Positions 5,338 to 6,428 of a DNA stretch of 6,428 bases are shown one piece after another. The stretch is from CAYSXS01 sp043817345 (GTDB taxonomy: Bacteria; Patescibacteriota; Patescibacteriia; UBA2196). A program made the position numbers and the translations under genes. Location of the stretch: contig JBDRGZ010000013.1 in assembly GCA_043817345.1 (NCBI GenBank), positions 1 to 6,428 on the forward strand, read 5' to 3'. How positions within the stretch are numbered: position 1 is the stretch's first letter; each line of letters begins with the position of its first letter. Under the pieces are notes generated by a model. The model saw only the letters and a list, made by a program, of their open reading frames with translations, searched no databases and was not told where the DNA came from.

Positions 5338-5381
5338 AGATCCTTTGGTTCATAACAACCCTAAAGGACACTCAGGATGAC
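5338..5381 (-). repeat. Third arm of the dispersed repeat, just upstream of rpsM
   Basis: On the minus strand this reads GTCATCCTGAG...AAAGGATCT and matches arm A (4965-5008) at 39 of 44 positions, without gaps. It is inverted relative to arm A, so rpmJ is bracketed by converging copies. It ends 13 nt before the rpsM ATG. Read on the + strand it contains AAAGGA (5363-5368) and an ATG (5377-5379) in frame with rpsM. Confidence 0.85.
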
Positions 5382-5394
5382 ATTACTGAAAAAA

Positions 5395-5784
5395 ATGGCT
5401 AGAATAGCAGGTGTCAATTTACCAAACAATAAAGTGGTTGCAATCGGTTTAACCTATATTTTTGGTGTTGGCAGAACCAGATCAGATAAGGTTTTAAAAG
5501 ATTTAAAGATAGATCCAACTATTCGTGTTAAAGATTTAACTGAAGAACAAGTAGATAAATTAAGAAACCAGATTGAGAAGGATTACAGAATTGAAGGTGA
5601 TCTACGCAGAGAAGTTATTGGTAATGTAAAAAGATTAAAAGAAATTAATTCATATCGTGGAACTCGCCATGCTAAGGGTTTACCTTCCCGTGGCCAAAGA
5701 ACAAAGACCAATTCAAGAACTTTAAGAGGTAATAAAAGGGTAACAGTTGGTTCTGGAAAGAAACCATCTGCACAAAAAACATAA
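5395..5784 (+). CDS. rpsM: 30S ribosomal protein S13
   Basis: The 129-residue product is a complete S13, a small-subunit head protein that contacts the P-site tRNA and L5/L31 bridges. Family features are the N-terminus MARIAGVNLPNNK, YIFGVGRTRSDKVL (helix-two-turn-helix region), EKDYRIEGDLRREV, and the basic tail YRGTRHAKGLPSRGQRTKTNSRTLRG. I chose the ATG at 5395 because MARIAGV is the canonical S13 start. An in-frame ATG at 5377 would add MTLLKK, but it lies inside the dispersed repeat and probably is not ancestral, although it has an AAAGGA 8 nt upstream. The 5395 start follows TTACTGAAAAAA with no Shine-Dalgarno site. rpsK begins 4 nt after its stop. Confidence 0.96.
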   Translation: MARIAGVNLPNNKVVAIGLTYIFGVGRTRSDKVLKDLKIDPTIRVKDLTEEQVDKLRNQIEKDYRIEGDLRREVIGNVKRLKEINSYRGTRHAKGLPSRGQRTKTNSRTLRGNKRVTVGSGKKPSAQKT

Positions 5785-5787
5785 TAT

Positions 5788-6315
5788 ATGTCAGATCAAG
5801 ATAAGAAAATCCAAGAAGAGCAACAAGTAGAAGAAAAAGTTGTTAAAGAAGAGCCTCAGGAAAAAGAGGCTGATGTTAAGGTTGAAGAAAAAGAAGAAGT
5901 TCAGGAAGAAAAAACACAAACAGTAGTTGTTAAAGGCAAAAAGAAAAAGAAAAAAGAACCTTTTTTGCGTGGTGGACGTGGTCAAGCACATGTTAAGTCA
6001 ACATATAATAATACGATTGTATCAATAACTGATTTAAATGGTTCGGTCCTTTTATGGGCATCAGCTGGTAAATGTGGTTTTAAGGGACCTAAGAAAGCAA
6101 CTCCATATGCTGCTGGGGTAATCGTAAAATCACTTATTGATAAAATTAAAAGTTTAGGTATTAAGGAGGTAGATGTGTATGTTAGAGGCGTAGGAACAGG
6201 CCGTGAAGCAGCTGTACGTGCTTTAGGTGTGAATGGTATCCAAGTAGTATCAATTAAAGATGTGACTCCAGTACCTCATGGTGGTTGTCGCCCTAAAAAA
6301 CCTAGGAGGGTTTAA
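5788..6315 (+). CDS. rpsK: 30S ribosomal protein S11 with charged N-terminal extension
   Basis: S11 sits on the platform of the small subunit near the mRNA exit and E site. The conserved core runs from about residue 63 to 175: GRGQAHVKSTYNNTIVSITD, WASAGKCGFKGPKKATPYAA, VDVYVRGVGTGREAAVRAL and VTPVPHGGCRPKKPRRV. Canonical S11 is about 129 residues; here a Glu/Lys/Gln/Val-rich, probably disordered stretch of about 50 residues plus a run of six lysines (51-56) precedes the core. The start is supported by the 3-nt gap to rpsM and by the lack of any other start codon before Leu60 (TTG). The context is ATAATATATG, with no Shine-Dalgarno site. It is almost certainly co-transcribed with rpsM. Confidence 0.96.
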   Translation: MSDQDKKIQEEQQVEEKVVKEEPQEKEADVKVEEKEEVQEEKTQTVVVKGKKKKKKEPFLRGGRGQAHVKSTYNNTIVSITDLNGSVLLWASAGKCGFKGPKKATPYAAGVIVKSLIDKIKSLGIKEVDVYVRGVGTGREAAVRALGVNGIQVVSIKDVTPVPHGGCRPKKPRRV

Positions 6316-6344
6316 ATTTATCTCAAGTGGCTTTTAGTGTGGTT

Positions 6345-6363
6345 AGGAATCGAGAGATTTCCT
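6345..6363 (+). promoter_or_regulatory. Small hairpin downstream of rpsK
   Basis: AGGAATC (6345-6351) pairs with GATTTCCT (6356-6363) around a GAGA tetraloop, with one bulge. No U-tract follows, so it is unlikely to terminate transcription by itself. It lies at the start of the spacer before the next gene, where binding of a ribosomal protein or mRNA processing is possible but not shown. Confidence 0.35.
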
Positions 6364-6402
6364 TAAATTATAAAAATAAATAAAATATATAAATAGAAAT
6401 AT

Positions 6403-6428
6403 AAATTTTAATTTAATTTTGGAATAAA
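6403..6428 (+). repeat. AT-rich intergenic repeat downstream of rpsK (second copy, at window edge)
   Basis: This is 25/26 identical to 5281-5306 and is cut by the window end at GGAATAAA. In both places it follows a ribosomal gene whose stop is soon followed by TTTTAG and TGGTTAG (5237-5250 and 6332-6346). The next gene, outside the window, would be rpsD by usual gene order. Confidence 0.6.

Noticed and set aside
4965..5381. The repeated GTCATCCTGAG arms as a CRISPR array
   Set aside because: Copies are few, in opposite orientations and irregularly spaced with a gene between them, so there is no direct-repeat and spacer periodicity.
5950..5966. AAAAAAG-AAC-CTTTTTT as an intrinsic terminator within rpsK
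   Set aside because: It encodes KKEPFL inside the gene, has only one G-C pair and would truncate an essential protein; the stem is too weak to call.
5791..5991. Reverse-strand Phe/Leu-rich frame of 66 codons
   Set aside because: It is antisense to the Glu/Lys-rich S11 extension; its composition is a by-product of GAA and AAA codons.
6163..6193. Consensus AAGGAGGT followed by ATG inside rpsK, as a possible internal gene start
   Set aside because: The downstream frame stops after four codons, and the bases simply encode IKEVDVY of S11.

Overview
The window looks like a chromosomal segment of an AT-rich member of the Candidate Phyla Radiation (Patescibacteria, Parcubacteria-like). The evidence is a short alanyl-tRNA synthetase without the C-Ala domain, a membrane-anchored protein resembling the CPR baseplate-J-like family, a Bro-N protein of a type common in CPR, small tightly packed genes, and the absence of Shine-Dalgarno sites at almost every start. 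The assignment is by family recognition only; no search was run. All nine genes read on the + strand, and all end in TAA or TAG.

Layout. 1-72 is the 3' end of an unidentified gene. 73-176 holds a strong promoter (TTGACA-N16-TATAAT) and a leader hairpin ahead of a 41-residue double-knuckle zinc-ribbon protein (177-302). A probable terminator follows. 389-2158 is alaS, 9 nt upstream of a 411-residue single-pass membrane protein (2168-3403). 3423-4292 is a Bro-N family gene, followed by a decayed second copy (4267-4400) of the 3' end of the 411-residue gene. From 4409 a 64-bp inverted-repeat element lies between two TTGACA hexamers; the right-hand one is the -35 box of a promoter for infA. From there the classical ribosomal order runs infA (4604-4951), rpmJ (5123-5236), rpsM (5395-5784), rpsK (5788-6315), and the window ends in the leader of the next gene, expected but not seen to be rpsD.

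The most interesting part is 3271-4507. The Bro-N gene sits between two copies of the last 134 bp of the membrane-protein gene (122/134 identical). The upstream copy is intact, and the downstream copy has an in-frame stop. This is the geometry left when a mobile segment integrates into the 3' end of a gene and carries a replacement 3' end with it. Immediately downstream is a separate small element with perfect 19-bp inverted repeats flanked by 6-bp direct repeats. The ribosomal cluster is also invaded by three arms of a dispersed repeat (GTCATCCTGAG...GGATCT): two form a palindromic element upstream of rpmJ, and one runs to within 13 nt of the rpsM start.

Functionally, alaS, infA, rpmJ, rpsM and rpsK are translation genes. 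The membrane protein, zinc ribbon and Bro-N gene have no established role here. Several spacers carry hairpins or repeated AT-rich modules that could be regulatory.
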